Source: Phycisphaerales bacterium (GTDB lineage: Bacteria > Planctomycetota > Phycisphaerae > Phycisphaerales > UBA1924). Taken from it: a DNA stretch of 60,078 bases. The stretch is from assembly GCA_029260515.1 (NCBI GenBank), contig JAJDDC010000027.1:1-60078 (forward strand), given 5' to 3'. Each line of letters begins with the position of its first letter. Position 1 is the stretch's first letter. The notes beneath the pieces are model-generated. The model was not told the origin of the DNA. It made no database searches and saw only the letters and a list, made by a program, of their open reading frames with translations. This document shows positions 41,765 through 50,635 of the stretch, in pieces. The position numbers were made by a program, and so were the translations under genes.

Positions 41765-43251
41765 CCAAGCCCCAGACCAAGCCCGCCGGCCTCGCCGAGC
41801 CCGCCGCCCTTCTTCTTGCCTTTTTCCTTCTCGCGTGCCACGGCCTGCTCGCGGAGCCGGCGCATCTGCGGCGTCTCCTTGAGGATCTCCTCGGGCGAGC
41901 GGTCGTCACGCTCGCCGCGGCCGCCACGCCCGCCGCCGCCGCGACCGCGGCTCGGGGGCGCCTCGGGCCTGTCCTTGAGCGCCTTGACGCTCAGCGACAC
42001 CTTGCGGCTCTCGGGATCGACCTTGAGCACCTTGACCTGGATCACCTCGTTGGCCTGCAGCACGTCCTCGACCTTGTCGATCCGCTTCCAGTCCAGCTCC
42101 GAGATGTGCACGAGCCCCTCGATGCCCGGCGCCACCTCGACGAACGCGCCGAACTCCATGATCTTCGTGACCTTGCCGGTGAGCTCGGCGCCCTCGACGA
42201 CCTCGCTGGCCGCGGCCTTGAACGGGTCGGCCTCGAGCTGCTTCATGCCCAGGCTGATCCGGTTGGAGTCCCAGTCGAGCTTGAGGATCTGCACGCGGAC
42301 CTTCTGGCCCTCGCTGATGTGACGCCCGATGTTCTTGGCACCGTGGTTCACCCGGTCGTGCGTCAGGTCGGAGATGTGCACGAGCCCGTCCACGCCGCCG
42401 AGGTCCACGAACGCGCCGAAGTCCATGATCTTGCGGACCACGCCCTCGACCGTGTCGCCCTCGTGCAGCGCCTCGTGCAGCTTGGCCGCGGCCCTGGCCC
42501 GCTCTTCCGCCAAGATCTCGCGTCGCGACAGGACGATGTCGCCCTTGCCCCGCCGATCGACCTTCTGCACCTGGCACGTCAGCTTCTCGCCTACGTACAC
42601 GCTCAGGTCCGGCACGCGATCGACGTCCACCTGGCTCGCGGGCATGAACGCCCGGTGCCCGGCGACCTCCATCTCCAGCCCGCCCTTGTTCGTCCCTGTG
42701 CACCGCGCCTCGACGACCTGCCCGGCCTCGAGCATCTCCCAGTCGGCCTTCTGCACCGCGCCCGGGAGCACGCACACAAAGATCGATTCGTTGGGGTCGA
42801 ACTTCTGGACAACGACCTCGAGCTGCTCGCCGACCTTGGGCTTCTCGGCGCCGTCCTTCCACTGCGTGCTCTCGACGACACCAAGCTCCTTGGGCCCGAA
42901 CTCGAGGAACACGTCCGAGGCGCCGACCGAGACAACCGTGCCGGTGCGGTGCTCGCGCCCGCCCTCGACGACGCGTGGCCCGCGGATCGCGGGCTTGCGC
43001 GACGACGACTTGGCCGGCGCCGGGTCTATCGCGCCCGCGTCCTTCAGGTCCGCCATCGCGGCCTCGATCTCCGCGTCCATCTCCGCCGTCAGCGTCGCCT
43101 TCTGGTGGCGGGCCTCGGCCGCCCCCGGATCGCGCTTGCCGGGCGCCGATGGCCCGGGCGTCGGCGGCGCATCGGGCGCGGCGCGTTCCCGGTCGGGTGC
43201 GGACTGCTTGGGTGCGGACTGCTCGGTCGCCGGCTCGTCGTTGTGGGGCAT
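41749..43251 (-). CDS. Four-S1-domain RNA-binding protein (ribosomal protein S1-like) with RGG tail
   Basis: 500 aa. Residues 1-130 are Pro/Ala/charged linker. Four S1 OB folds follow. The first is divergent ([18 protein letters not shown]). The second is [21 protein letters not shown]. The third is [20 protein letters not shown] with GLVHISDL. The fourth is [19 protein letters not shown] with GLVHISEL. The C-terminus has an RGG-like stretch ([17 protein letters not shown]), then a Lys-rich end. It is fewer domains than the six of E. coli S1. It likely binds mRNA at the ribosome or in decay. No Shine-Dalgarno, as in known S1 genes. Confidence 0.88.
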   Translation of the reverse strand: MPHNDEPATEQSAPKQSAPDRERAAPDAPPTPGPSAPGKRDPGAAEARHQKATLTAEMDAEIEAAMADLKDAGAIDPAPAKSSSRKPAIRGPRVVEGGREHRTGTVVSVGASDVFLEFGPKELGVVESTQWKDGAEKPKVGEQLEVVVQKFDPNESIFVCVLPGAVQKADWEMLEAGQVVEARCTGTNKGGLEMEVAGHRAFMPASQVDVDRVPDLSVYVGEKLTCQVQKVDRRGKGDIVLSRREILAEERARAAAKLHEALHEGDTVEGVVRKIMDFGAFVDLGGVDGLVHISDLTHDRVNHGAKNIGRHISEGQKVRVQILKLDWDSNRISLGMKQLEADPFKAAASEVVEGAELTGKVTKIMEFGAFVEVAPGIEGLVHISELDWKRIDKVEDVLQANEVIQVKVLKVDPESRKVSLSVKALKDRPEAPPSRGRGGGGRGGRGERDDRSPEEILKETPQMRRLREQAVAREKEKGKKKGGGLGEAGGLGLGLGDLKL

Positions 43252-43282
43252 GGTCGGATGTTCACACGCTGAGGATGGGTGA

Positions 43283-43301
43283 GCCGACGCGGCGCGTCGG
43301 C
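43283..43301 (-). promoter_or_regulatory. 19-nt palindrome in the S1-like gene leader
   Basis: GCCGACGCG-G-CGCGTCGGC, perfect 9-bp arms, 32 nt before the ATG at 43251. A possible autoregulatory hairpin; S1 genes elsewhere are feedback-controlled through their leaders. Confidence 0.35.
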
Positions 43302-43448
43302 GAGGGTTGAGGGCGTGGGCGCGGGACGCGAACGCCCCGCATGCCAAGTCTGGCCCCGCGCGTCAGTGTACTGATGGGGTCGCCAACCGCCAGGGGTTCT
43401 CCGAAAGCGGGGCGATCTCGCGCCCCCGCGTCCGTTCCAGATATTCGC

Positions 43449-44603
43449 TCAGCGTGCCGGCGCGGGCGGCTTCACGCCCGCCCCGACGTGGATCTTCGCC
43501 CGGGGCGAGCCCTCGGCGCCGCCCATAAAACCGCGGATCTCCGCCACGATCCGCTCTGCCGTCCGCACGTTCGCCATCCCCGCGTTCGCGTCGATCTCGG
43601 GCCGACGCCCCGAACGCACCGCCTCCAGAAACTCCGCGATCTCCATCACGATCGGCTCGGCGTTGTCGATCACCAACGGCTCGATGTTCACCAGGTCCTG
43701 CCAGTTGAGATCGGTCAGGTCACGCCCGGCCCGGAGCTGGTCGCGGACCTCCCGCATCTGCAGCTCGTTGGCCGTCCGCTTGATGATCAGCCCCTGCTTG
43801 GCCGCGTAATCGATCTTGATGTACCCGTTCTCGCCCGTGATGCGGGCCACGCGCTCTGTCTTCATCGCCAGCCGGCTGGCCGTGATGTTCGCGACGCACG
43901 TGCCCTCGGGCAGGTGGAACGTCAGCCGCGCGTTGCACAGGTCCTCGTGCTCGGTGACGATCGCGACGCCCGCGGCCTGCACCTCGTCGGGCTCACGCCC
44001 GCCCATCAGCATCAGCACCACGTCCAGGTCGTGGATCATCATGTCCATGACCACCCCGATATCAACCGACCGGAACGTCATCGGGCTCACCCGGTGCACC
44101 TCGATGAACCGCGGCAGCAGCTTCTGACCGATCTCGCGTCCGTCTGGGTCGTCCTCGCTCGCCGCGGCCTTGCGCATCGCGCGCATCACCGGGTTGAACC
44201 GCTCGATGTGGCCCACCATCAGGCACGCGCCCGAACGCTCGGCCATCGCCAGCAGCGCCTCGGACTCCTCGGTCGTCTGCGCCAGCGGCTTCTCGATCAG
44301 GCACGCGACGCCCGCCTCGAGGAACGGCTCGGCGCACGCCCGGTGCGCCGTCGTCGGCGAGGCGATGCTCACCGCGTCCACGCCCGCGGACAGCAGCTCA
44401 CGCTCGCTGGCGAACGCCTTTGTCCCGTGCTTCTCGGCGCACTCACGGGCGGTCTTCTCGTCGGCGTCAACGACCCCGACCAGCTCCACCCCGTCCATCT
44501 CGGCGTACACCCGCGCGTGGTGACGCCCCATCCGCCCGACGCCGACGGCCCCGCATCGCAGAACCCGCCCGCCCGCCGCGCCGTTTGTGTTTGACTTGGT
44601 CAT
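43449..44603 (-). CDS. Gfo/Idh/MocA-family NAD(P)-dependent oxidoreductase
   Basis: 384 aa. N-terminal Rossmann motif CGAVGVGRMGRHHARVYAE, then SIASPTTAHRACAEPFLEAG, the family LIEKPLAQT with the conserved Lys, and HDLDVVLMLMGG in the substrate domain. Members oxidise sugars, inositols or UDP-N-acetyl amino sugars. The HIERFNPVMRAMRKAA segment resembles UDP-GlcNAc 3-dehydrogenases of envelope pathways, but I cannot fix the substrate. TATCCT 8 nt before the ATG, no Shine-Dalgarno. It reads in the same direction as trxA and folP, which lie just upstream. Confidence 0.85.
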   Translation of the reverse strand: MTKSNTNGAAGGRVLRCGAVGVGRMGRHHARVYAEMDGVELVGVVDADEKTARECAEKHGTKAFASERELLSAGVDAVSIASPTTAHRACAEPFLEAGVACLIEKPLAQTTEESEALLAMAERSGACLMVGHIERFNPVMRAMRKAAASEDDPDGREIGQKLLPRFIEVHRVSPMTFRSVDIGVVMDMMIHDLDVVLMLMGGREPDEVQAAGVAIVTEHEDLCNARLTFHLPEGTCVANITASRLAMKTERVARITGENGYIKIDYAAKQGLIIKRTANELQMREVRDQLRAGRDLTDLNWQDLVNIEPLVIDNAEPIVMEIAEFLEAVRSGRRPEIDANAGMANVRTAERIVAEIRGFMGGAEGSPRAKIHVGAGVKPPAPAR

Positions 44604-44611
44604 GGACGCTC

Positions 44612-44617
44612 AGGATA
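44612..44617 (-). promoter_or_regulatory. Candidate -10 element, leaderless start of the Gfo/Idh gene
   Basis: TATCCT (minus strand), 8 nt before the ATG at 44603, in the 54-bp gap after trxA. Confidence 0.4.
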
Positions 44618-44657
44618 GAGCCGCCAGCAGCGGCGCGTCGTGCGGTTCTCGGACGCT

Positions 44658-44990
44658 TCAGCCCGCGGCCTCTGTCATCGCCGCCGCCAGGTCCTGCTTC
44701 TTGGTCAGCCCGATGAACTTGCCGGCGACCTCGCCGCCCTTGAACAGGATCACCGTCGGGATCGCGCTGATCCCGTACTTCATCGAGATCTCGCGGTTCG
44801 AGTCCGTGTCCACCTTGCCCACCTTCACCTTGCCCGCGAACTCACCCGCCAGCTCGTCGATGGTCGGCGCCAGGATGCGGCAAGGCTGGCACCACTCGGC
44901 CCAGAAATCCACCAGCACCGGAACGTCAGATCCGAGCACCTCGTTCTGGAAGTTGTCGTCCGTGAACTCGCCGACGTTCTCGCTGGCCAT
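44658..44990 (-). CDS. trxA: Thioredoxin with WCQPC active site
   Basis: 110 aa disulfide reductase. Active site FWAEWCQPCRILAPTIDELA at Cys34/Cys37, where the usual WCGPC Gly is Gln35. The buried Asp (VLVDFWA), the cis-Pro loop SAIPTVILFKGG and LTKKQDL complete the fold. The substitution between the Cys residues could change the redox potential. No signal peptide, so cytoplasmic. AGGAGA ribosome site. About 100 bp downstream of folP. Confidence 0.94.
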   Translation of the reverse strand: MASENVGEFTDDNFQNEVLGSDVPVLVDFWAEWCQPCRILAPTIDELAGEFAGKVKVGKVDTDSNREISMKYGISAIPTVILFKGGEVAGKFIGLTKKQDLAAAMTEAAG

Positions 44991-45090
44991 GCTGCTGATC
45001 TCCTGTTGGGCGCTGTGCCCCGCCGACGCGGGTCGGGGGCAATGCTAGGGGAGCGCCGCCGACGGGTGTCAACGCCGGATCCCTACCCGC

Positions 45091-45954
45091 TTATTTCTTC
45101 TCATTGTCCCCAGACGCCGCCCAGACCGCCCGCAACGCCTCCGCATGCTCGCCCACGTCGTGCACCCGGAACAGACGCGCCCCAGCGAGTTGGTGCACCA
45201 CGCTCAGCGCCAGCGTCCCCGCCAACCGCTCGCCGGGCGACGAGTCCCGCCCCAGGCCCGCCCGCCCCACGAAGCTCTTGCGGCTCAGGGCGCTGAGCAC
45301 CGGGCGCCCCAGCGTCAACAGCTCGCCCGTCCGAGAGATCAGCTCGAGGTTCTGATCGACCGTCTTCCCGAACCCGAGACCCGGGTCGAGGACGACCCGG
45401 CCCGCGTCGATGCCCGCCGAGACCGCCGCGCGCAGGCGCTGCTCCAGGTACGCCCGCACACCCGCGACCACGTCGCCGTACACGGGCGCCTCGTCGTATT
45501 TGTCCGAGTACGAGTCCGCCGTCGGAGGCGCGAGGCGGTGCATCAGGACGACACCAGCGCCACACCGTGCGCACGCCGCGAGCATCCCAGGATCCTCTGT
45601 CCCCGCCGACACGTCGTTGACCGCGTCCGCGCCCGCGTCCAGCGCCGCGACCGCGACCGCCGCCAGCGTCGTGTCCACGCTGATCGGCGCCTCGATCCCA
45701 GCGCGGCGCACGGCCTCGATCGCGGGCACGACGCGCCCGATCTGCTCGTCGGCCCCCACGCGCTGTGCGCCCGGGCGCGTGGACTCGCCCCCGACGTCGA
45801 GCATGTCCGCCCCCGCGTCCACCGCCCGCCGCGCCGCGTCCGCGACGTCCGCGGGCGAGGTGAACCGCCCGCCATCCGCGAAGCTGTCGGGCGTGACGTT
45901 GAGGATCGCCATGAGCCGCGGGCGGTCGAGCGTCAGCGACCGCCCGTGTGCCAT
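45091..45954 (-). CDS. folP: Dihydropteroate synthase
   Basis: Joins 6-hydroxymethyl-dihydropterin diphosphate with p-aminobenzoate in folate synthesis; target of sulfonamides. 287 aa. MAILNVTPDSFADGG, MLDVGGESTRPGA, ISVDTTLAAVAVAALDAGADAVNDVSAG, VLDPGLGFGKT and SRKSFVG cover the substrate sites of the TIM barrel. The ATG at 45954 is taken. The open frame that continues to 47952 is a shadow of the large secreted protein gene. An intrinsic terminator lies between the two genes. Confidence 0.95.
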   Translation of the reverse strand: MAHGRSLTLDRPRLMAILNVTPDSFADGGRFTSPADVADAARRAVDAGADMLDVGGESTRPGAQRVGADEQIGRVVPAIEAVRRAGIEAPISVDTTLAAVAVAALDAGADAVNDVSAGTEDPGMLAACARCGAGVVLMHRLAPPTADSYSDKYDEAPVYGDVVAGVRAYLEQRLRAAVSAGIDAGRVVLDPGLGFGKTVDQNLELISRTGELLTLGRPVLSALSRKSFVGRAGLGRDSSPGERLAGTLALSVVHQLAGARLFRVHDVGEHAEALRAVWAASGDNEKK

Positions 45955-45985
45955 ACGCCAGACGAGTGTCGCGTCGCGTGCGTGC

Positions 45986-46018
45986 AAAGAAAAACCCCCG
46001 GGCGACGTGCCCGGGGGT
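45986..46018 (-). terminator. Intrinsic terminator after the large secreted protein gene
   Basis: Perfect 10-bp stem ACCCCCGGGC / GCCCGGGGGT with 5-nt loop (45994-46018), followed on the minus strand by TTTTTCTTTG. It isolates folP from the gene at 46062. Confidence 0.85.
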
Positions 46019-46061
46019 GAGCGTATCCGTGCGACCGCGGGCGTCGGCCGCCCTCGCGGTG

Positions 46062-47822
46062 CTACCAGTCCTCGTCCCCGCCCTCGTCGTCCCAGTCCCC
46101 GCCGCCGCCCATCATCAGGGGGGTCGCGAAGCCGGCGACCATCTTGATCGCCTCCTTGGGCAGCACGAGCCTGGCCCGGAACCCGCCCGCGTCGGTCGTG
46201 ACGCCGAGCGCCAGGGGCGGCATCTGCCCGAACTGCGGCGCCTCGGGGATCACCCCCGCGAGCATCAGCATCGGCGCCGCCGTCTGCGCGATCGAGTCCA
46301 GCGCCAGGTACGCCTCGAACGCCCGCCCCGCCGGCAGACGCGACGACGACACGCCCAGACGCTCGTCGCCCGCGAGGCTCTTGCCACCGTTGGCGGCGGT
46401 GAGCGCCGCGGCCATGAACGACTCGGACCGCGTGAGCGTCTGGATCATCCCGCCCTCGGTCGCCGCGACGTACCCGCTGGGCCCCGACGAGCTGGGCCCG
46501 AACATGATCTGGTTGATCGCCTGCGGGTCCATCATCGCCATCATCGGGTTGAACTCTTGCTGGTCGCCGTCGCCGTTGGGCGCCGCCATCTCGGTCTGCA
46601 CCGAGTAGGACGCGACGCTCACGCCCTCGATCTGCTTGGCGCCGGGCTCGAACGTCGTGTGGTACGACATCCCGCCCTGGTCCTGGCCGTCCATCGCACG
46701 CATCGCCTCGCCGATCGCGCCCGCGAGCTGCTCGCCCTGCTCGCTGCGGACGTACACCGCCGTCCGCGACAGCACGCCCGTCTGCAGCACCGCCGGGCTC
46801 GCGCCCACGACGCCCGCAAGGCCGGTCGCCGCGTCGCCCGCGTCCTCGCCCATGCCCGCCATCGCCGCGACGGCCCTGGTCACCATGCCCAGTCCCGGCG
46901 CGTCGGCGTCCGCCGACCACGCCAGCCAGTACCCGGTCGCCGGCAGGCGCGAGATCATCTCGGCGCTGCGACCGGCGTGCGTGAACATGCCCGCGAGTTC
47001 TGAGTCGTCGTTGAACTGCGTCGCCAGGTCGATCGAGACGCCCGCGTCGTCGATCGTCAGGCCGATCACCCCGACACGCGCGTCGGCCAGGAACCGGTCG
47101 AGCGCCTCGTTGGCGGCCCCCCCCGCCTGGTCCACCGCGTCGCCGAAGCCGAACGCCCCCGCCTGGTCGCGGGCCGCGTCCTGGGCCATGCCCGAGCCCT
47201 CGCGCAGGATCATCTCCATGACTTCTGGCGAGGCGACGATCACGACGTCCGCCTCCCCCGCGACGCGCCCGCCGACCTCGCCCAGGCGGGCGGTATGCCG
47301 CTGCATCACGTCCGCGCCCGGGGAGTAGTTCTGAACGAAATCGTGCTCGGGGCCGATGATCGCGTACCCGCGACCCAGGTCGCGGGCGAACGCCGGCTCG
47401 CCCTGCATCTCGAACGAGGCGACGCCCGCCTCCGCGTCGCCGCCGACCACGTTCATGAGCTGCGTGTAGTCCGAGACCGGCGCGACAATAACGCCCCGCA
47501 TCTCGAAGTGGTCGTCGTCGGGCGGGTACAGCACGATCGTCGCCGACCCGTTCTTGTTGAGCCCGGGCGTCATCAGCATCATCTGCGCCAGCTGCGGGCC
47601 CATCGCGATCTCGCCGGGCAGGCCCAGCTCGCCCGTCATCGCCGCGACCGTGTCGGCCAGCTTGCCCACGTCGCGGATGGAGATCAGCAGGGGCGCCTCG
47701 ACCTTCGCGTACGTCAGCGAATCGGGCGGCGCAGCCAACGCCGTGGTCGGCGTCAGCGCGACGGCGCCCACCAGGGCCAGCAGGCGGCTCGTCGGGCGGG
47801 CGGGCAGGCTCGTGCGGATCAT
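46062..47822 (-). CDS. Large secreted hypothetical protein
   Basis: 586 aa. Signal peptide MIRTSLPARPTSRLLALVGAVALTPTTALA. No family recognised. The mature part has repeated ALA-rich helices and Met-rich stretches (MMLMTPGLNKNG, FNPMMAMMDPQ) and a beta-rich C-terminal half. It ends in a Gly/Asp/Trp-rich tail (GGGGDWDDEGGDEDW). An AAAGGAA ribosome site fixes the start. It is monocistronic: an intrinsic terminator follows. A periplasmic role is all that can be said. Confidence 0.7.
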   Translation of the reverse strand: MIRTSLPARPTSRLLALVGAVALTPTTALAAPPDSLTYAKVEAPLLISIRDVGKLADTVAAMTGELGLPGEIAMGPQLAQMMLMTPGLNKNGSATIVLYPPDDDHFEMRGVIVAPVSDYTQLMNVVGGDAEAGVASFEMQGEPAFARDLGRGYAIIGPEHDFVQNYSPGADVMQRHTARLGEVGGRVAGEADVVIVASPEVMEMILREGSGMAQDAARDQAGAFGFGDAVDQAGGAANEALDRFLADARVGVIGLTIDDAGVSIDLATQFNDDSELAGMFTHAGRSAEMISRLPATGYWLAWSADADAPGLGMVTRAVAAMAGMGEDAGDAATGLAGVVGASPAVLQTGVLSRTAVYVRSEQGEQLAGAIGEAMRAMDGQDQGGMSYHTTFEPGAKQIEGVSVASYSVQTEMAAPNGDGDQQEFNPMMAMMDPQAINQIMFGPSSSGPSGYVAATEGGMIQTLTRSESFMAAALTAANGGKSLAGDERLGVSSSRLPAGRAFEAYLALDSIAQTAAPMLMLAGVIPEAPQFGQMPPLALGVTTDAGGFRARLVLPKEAIKMVAGFATPLMMGGGGDWDDEGGDEDW

Positions 47823-48096
47823 CCGGGTTCCTTTCGTCTCGGCGGGCTCGGCCCGCCATCGTTCGGACCCCGCGGCGCGCACGCACAGCGCTCCTCGCCC
47901 GGGGGCTCACATTGTTACGCCTATCCCGCCCCCGCGTTTCGGGTCCTGACACATCCGCCCACAGAACGCCGACGGACGCGAGCGCGAGCAGGGCGGGCGC
48001 CGGATCGCCCTCACGCCCGAGACACCGACTCCCCCCGGCGCCTTCCCGGGCCGATCCGGTCGGTGCGGCCGGCGCCCGGGACCGCCTCGCCCCCGG

Positions 48097-49113
48097 TCAG
48101 CGCGCTCCTGGCGCCGACGCGTCGGGGGCGACGTCCACAACGACCTTGCCCATCGCCCGCCCGCTCTCGAGCCGGGCGTGGGCTTCCCCGGCCTGCCCGA
48201 GCGTGAACCGCTGCTCGTCGAGGATCGGCGCGAGGGCGCCCGCCTCGACGATCTCAGCCAGCCTGCGCAGGATCTCGCCGTGCGCTTCGCGCCCGACGCC
48301 GTGCAGCATCGGGATCAGCATGAAAACGACGTGCAGCGACAAGCCCTTGAAGTGGGCCGCCGACAAGTCCAGCTCGCAGAGCGAGACGGTCGTCGCGATC
48401 TGGGCGTTGAGGGCGGCCGCCTCGAAGGACTTGGCCAGGTTCGCCCCGCCCACAGAGTCGAAGACCAGATCGAACCCCGCCCCGCCCGTGTGCGCCGCGA
48501 CGTACCGCTCGACGCTCTGGGTCTTGTAGTTGATGGGCGTCGCGCCCAGCCGCTCGATCAGCGCGAGCTGCGGCTCGCCCCCGCCCGTCGAGAAGACCTC
48601 AGCGCCGAAGTGGCGTGCGAGCTGGACGGCGACATGCCCGACGCCCCCGGACCCGCCGTGGACCAGGACGCGCTGCCCGGCGCGGATGCCGGCGCGCTGG
48701 AGCCCCTCGTACGCCGTGATCCCGACCAGGGGCAACGCGGCCGCCTCCCGCATCGACACGTTCGCGGGCTTGGGCGCGATGAGCCGCGCGTCGGCGCTGA
48801 TGAACTCGGCCAGCGTCCCGGGCAGGTCCGCCAGGCCCCCGGCGCACCCGTACACCTCGTCCCCGGGCGCGAACCCCTCGACGCCTTCGCCGACCGCCTC
48901 GACCGTGCCGGCGAAGTCCATGCCGAGGACGGCGGGGGTTTCCGGGGAGAGGGGCAGGTCCTTGCCCATCTTGCGGATCATGGTGTCAACGGTGTTCACA
49001 CTCGACGCCGCGATCCGGACCAGCACATGCCCGGGCGCGGGAGAGGGGGTCTCGATGGTCGCGGGCTCGAAGGTCGCGTTCTCGCCGTAGGCGTTGACGG
49101 TCATCGCTCGCAT
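48097..49113 (-). CDS. Zinc-independent NADPH:quinone reductase-like oxidoreductase
   Basis: 338 aa medium-chain dehydrogenase/reductase. N-terminal catalytic domain with PGHVLVRIAASSVN and LGMDFAGTVEAVGEGV, NADPH-binding GSGGVGHVAVQLAR, then NYKTQSVERYV and FDLVFDSVGGANLAK. No Cys cluster for structural zinc, so it belongs with the quinone reductase branch (QOR). It probably reduces quinones or other electrophiles. It lies 28 bp after the cupin lipoprotein gene in one operon, facing an HxlR regulator. Alternative start 49104. Confidence 0.88.
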   Translation of the reverse strand: MRAMTVNAYGENATFEPATIETPSPAPGHVLVRIAASSVNTVDTMIRKMGKDLPLSPETPAVLGMDFAGTVEAVGEGVEGFAPGDEVYGCAGGLADLPGTLAEFISADARLIAPKPANVSMREAAALPLVGITAYEGLQRAGIRAGQRVLVHGGSGGVGHVAVQLARHFGAEVFSTGGGEPQLALIERLGATPINYKTQSVERYVAAHTGGAGFDLVFDSVGGANLAKSFEAAALNAQIATTVSLCELDLSAAHFKGLSLHVVFMLIPMLHGVGREAHGEILRRLAEIVEAGALAPILDEQRFTLGQAGEAHARLESGRAMGKVVVDVAPDASAPGAR

Positions 49114-49141
49114 GGGTGATGCTCCTCGCTCGGTTGAGGTT

Positions 49142-50020
49142 TCAGTCTTCGTTGTTCGTCCGCACGTACAGGACACCCCCGCCGCCGGTGGGCGTGCTGA
49201 GACGAACGGGCGAGCCGCCATCAGACTCGATCGCGCTCCCGGGATCGAGGCTGGTCGCGGCGGCGCCGCCCGGCGAGTCGAGTTCGATCTGCCCCTCGAT
49301 GACGACGGCGCGGAGCGCCGCGCCATCGGCGCTGATCGCGCCCCCGAACCCGGCGGGCAGCTCGAGCAGCGCGCCGCGTGCGCCGGTGGGTCCGTCCGAT
49401 TCCCAGAGCGTCGCGAGCCGGGCGCCGCCGGGCGCCGTTCGATCGGCGCTGACCTCGATCCAGCCCGGCGCTTCCGCGTCGAGCCAGACCAGGTTCGCGC
49501 GGTCCACATTGATCGGGCGCTCGCCCGTGTCGAACGCCTGCTCGGTCGGGCGGACGAGGTACGGGCCGTCGGCGATTTCGATGTAGGCCATGCTCTGGCC
49601 CGTGGACGAGGTGATGTGCGTCTCGCCCGCCGGCTGGGTCCAGTACGAGCCCGGAGCCATCCACATCGGGGCGGCGCCAGGATCGTCGTTGTGGACCAGG
49701 CCCTCGATCACCACGCCGCGGTAGGTCACGTTGTGGATGTGGGGCGGCGACGAGAACCCATCCGCGAACCGGACGAGGAACCCCGTCGCCCCCGGGGCCG
49801 CGCGATCGCCCCACAGGTCCGCCGCCCTCGGGCTCGCGTCGCCCCGGGCCGGGTTGAGCGGGCCCCAGTCAGCGTCAGAGACCGGGAGCACGCGGACGGC
49901 CCCCTCCACCGGGTGGCCCGGCGCCCGCGGCGCTCCGGCGCACCCGGTGAGCACAAGCCCGGCGCCCCCCAGGATCAGAGCGAGCGGGGTAGATCTGATT
50001 CTGGCGGTTCCGAGCGGCAT
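49142..50020 (-). CDS. Cupin lipoprotein, DUF4437-like
   Basis: 292 aa. Signal peptide with a lipobox (LALILGGAGLVLTGC). Two cupin-like halves. The first has the metal-type pattern PPHIHNVTYRGVVIEGLVHND and YWTQPAGETHITSS, spelled as in DUF4437 proteins. The second half (ALLELPAGFGGAISADGAALRAVVIEGQIEL) has lost the His residues. It may bind a metal or small molecule in the periplasm. The start at 50020 excludes an upstream frame that runs through the operator. First gene of the operon with the quinone reductase. Confidence 0.8.
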   Translation of the reverse strand: MPLGTARIRSTPLALILGGAGLVLTGCAGAPRAPGHPVEGAVRVLPVSDADWGPLNPARGDASPRAADLWGDRAAPGATGFLVRFADGFSSPPHIHNVTYRGVVIEGLVHNDDPGAAPMWMAPGSYWTQPAGETHITSSTGQSMAYIEIADGPYLVRPTEQAFDTGERPINVDRANLVWLDAEAPGWIEVSADRTAPGGARLATLWESDGPTGARGALLELPAGFGGAISADGAALRAVVIEGQIELDSPGGAAATSLDPGSAIESDGGSPVRLSTPTGGGGVLYVRTNNED

Positions 50021-50055
50021 GACGGGCTCCTGTGCTCGCCCAGAGGGCGGCGGTG

Positions 50056-50129
50056 TTGACCGAGCCATGGAACCTACGCCTATGCTGCAATCTTGACAAG
50101 TACCTACAAAAATGTAAGTATCAAGATTG
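50056..50129. promoter_or_regulatory. Divergent promoter with nested-palindrome operator (HxlR-type)
   Basis: Outer arms CAATCTTGA (50088-50096) and TCAAGATTG (50121-50129) are a perfect inverted repeat. Inner arms TACCTAC (50101-50107) and GTAAGTA (50114-50120) match a TACTTAC-type HxlR operator with one mismatch. The plus-strand promoter for the regulator is TTGACA (50093-50098), 17 bp, AAGTAT (50116-50121). The minus-strand one is TTGATA, 16 bp, TACTTG over the same bases. An extra ACCTAC half-site is at 50072-50077. Binding would block both promoters. Confidence 0.75.
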
Positions 50130-50184
50130 TGCACCGGGCAGTTCCCCAGAAGCGGGGCGCCCCCAAAGCCATGCCGGGACCGAG

Positions 50185-50577
50185 ATGACGCGCAAATACA
50201 ACTGGAAGACCGGGTGCGACGTGGAGGCAACGCTGAGCGTCATAGGCGGGCGGTGGAAGCCCGTGCTCGTCTGCCACCTGCTCGGCGGGCGCAAGCGGTT
50301 CGGCGAACTGCGCCGCCTCGTTCCCAACGCGACCGAGCGCATGATCACGCTCCAGCTCCGCGAGCTGGAGGCCGACGGCGTCGTGTCGCGTCATGTCTTC
50401 ACGGAGGTGCCCCCACGCGTGGAGTACGAGGTCACGCCCTACGGGCGATCCCTCGAACCGATCCTGGTCTCCATGCAGGCCTGGGGGCGCGAGTTCAAAG
50501 CCCGCCGGCTCGAAGAGGAAGGCTTGTCGGCTGATGAACTTGCCGACGGGTCGTGCGCCGCCGCGGCTTCCTCGTGA
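50185..50577 (+). CDS. HxlR-family redox-sensing transcriptional regulator
   Basis: 130 aa winged-helix protein. The signature VEATLSVIGGRWKPVLVCHLLGGRKRFGELRRLVP continues to a wing (VVSRHVFTEVPPRVEYEVT) and a C-terminal dimer helix. Cys11 (KTGCDVE) is in the position of the sensing Cys of the YodB/QorR group, which loses DNA binding when quinones or electrophiles attack it. The divergent neighbour is a quinone reductase operon, as in known HxlR regulons. The leader is about 57 nt. Role as its own repressor and the operon's is inference from the shared operator. Confidence 0.88.
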   Translation: MTRKYNWKTGCDVEATLSVIGGRWKPVLVCHLLGGRKRFGELRRLVPNATERMITLQLRELEADGVVSRHVFTEVPPRVEYEVTPYGRSLEPILVSMQAWGREFKARRLEEEGLSADELADGSCAAAASS

Positions 50578-50619
50578 TCACGCGCGCCCGTCGGGCGACG
50601 CGTTGATCGTCTGAACGCG
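50573..50619. terminator. Hairpin cluster after the HxlR gene
   Basis: The palindrome CGTGATCACG (50573-50582) contains the TGA stop. Then GCCC-GTC-GGGC (50586-50596) and CGCGTT/AACGCG (50599-50619). It lies between convergent hxlR and ftsK. No T-tract. Confidence 0.35.
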
Positions 50620-50635
50620 CGCAGCCGGAGAGCGA

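Noticed and set aside
45091..47952. A 953-codon frame on the minus strand joining folP to upstream sequence
   Set aside because: Only the last 287 codons are dihydropteroate synthase; the rest is a shadow of the secreted protein in another frame, and a terminator separates the two.
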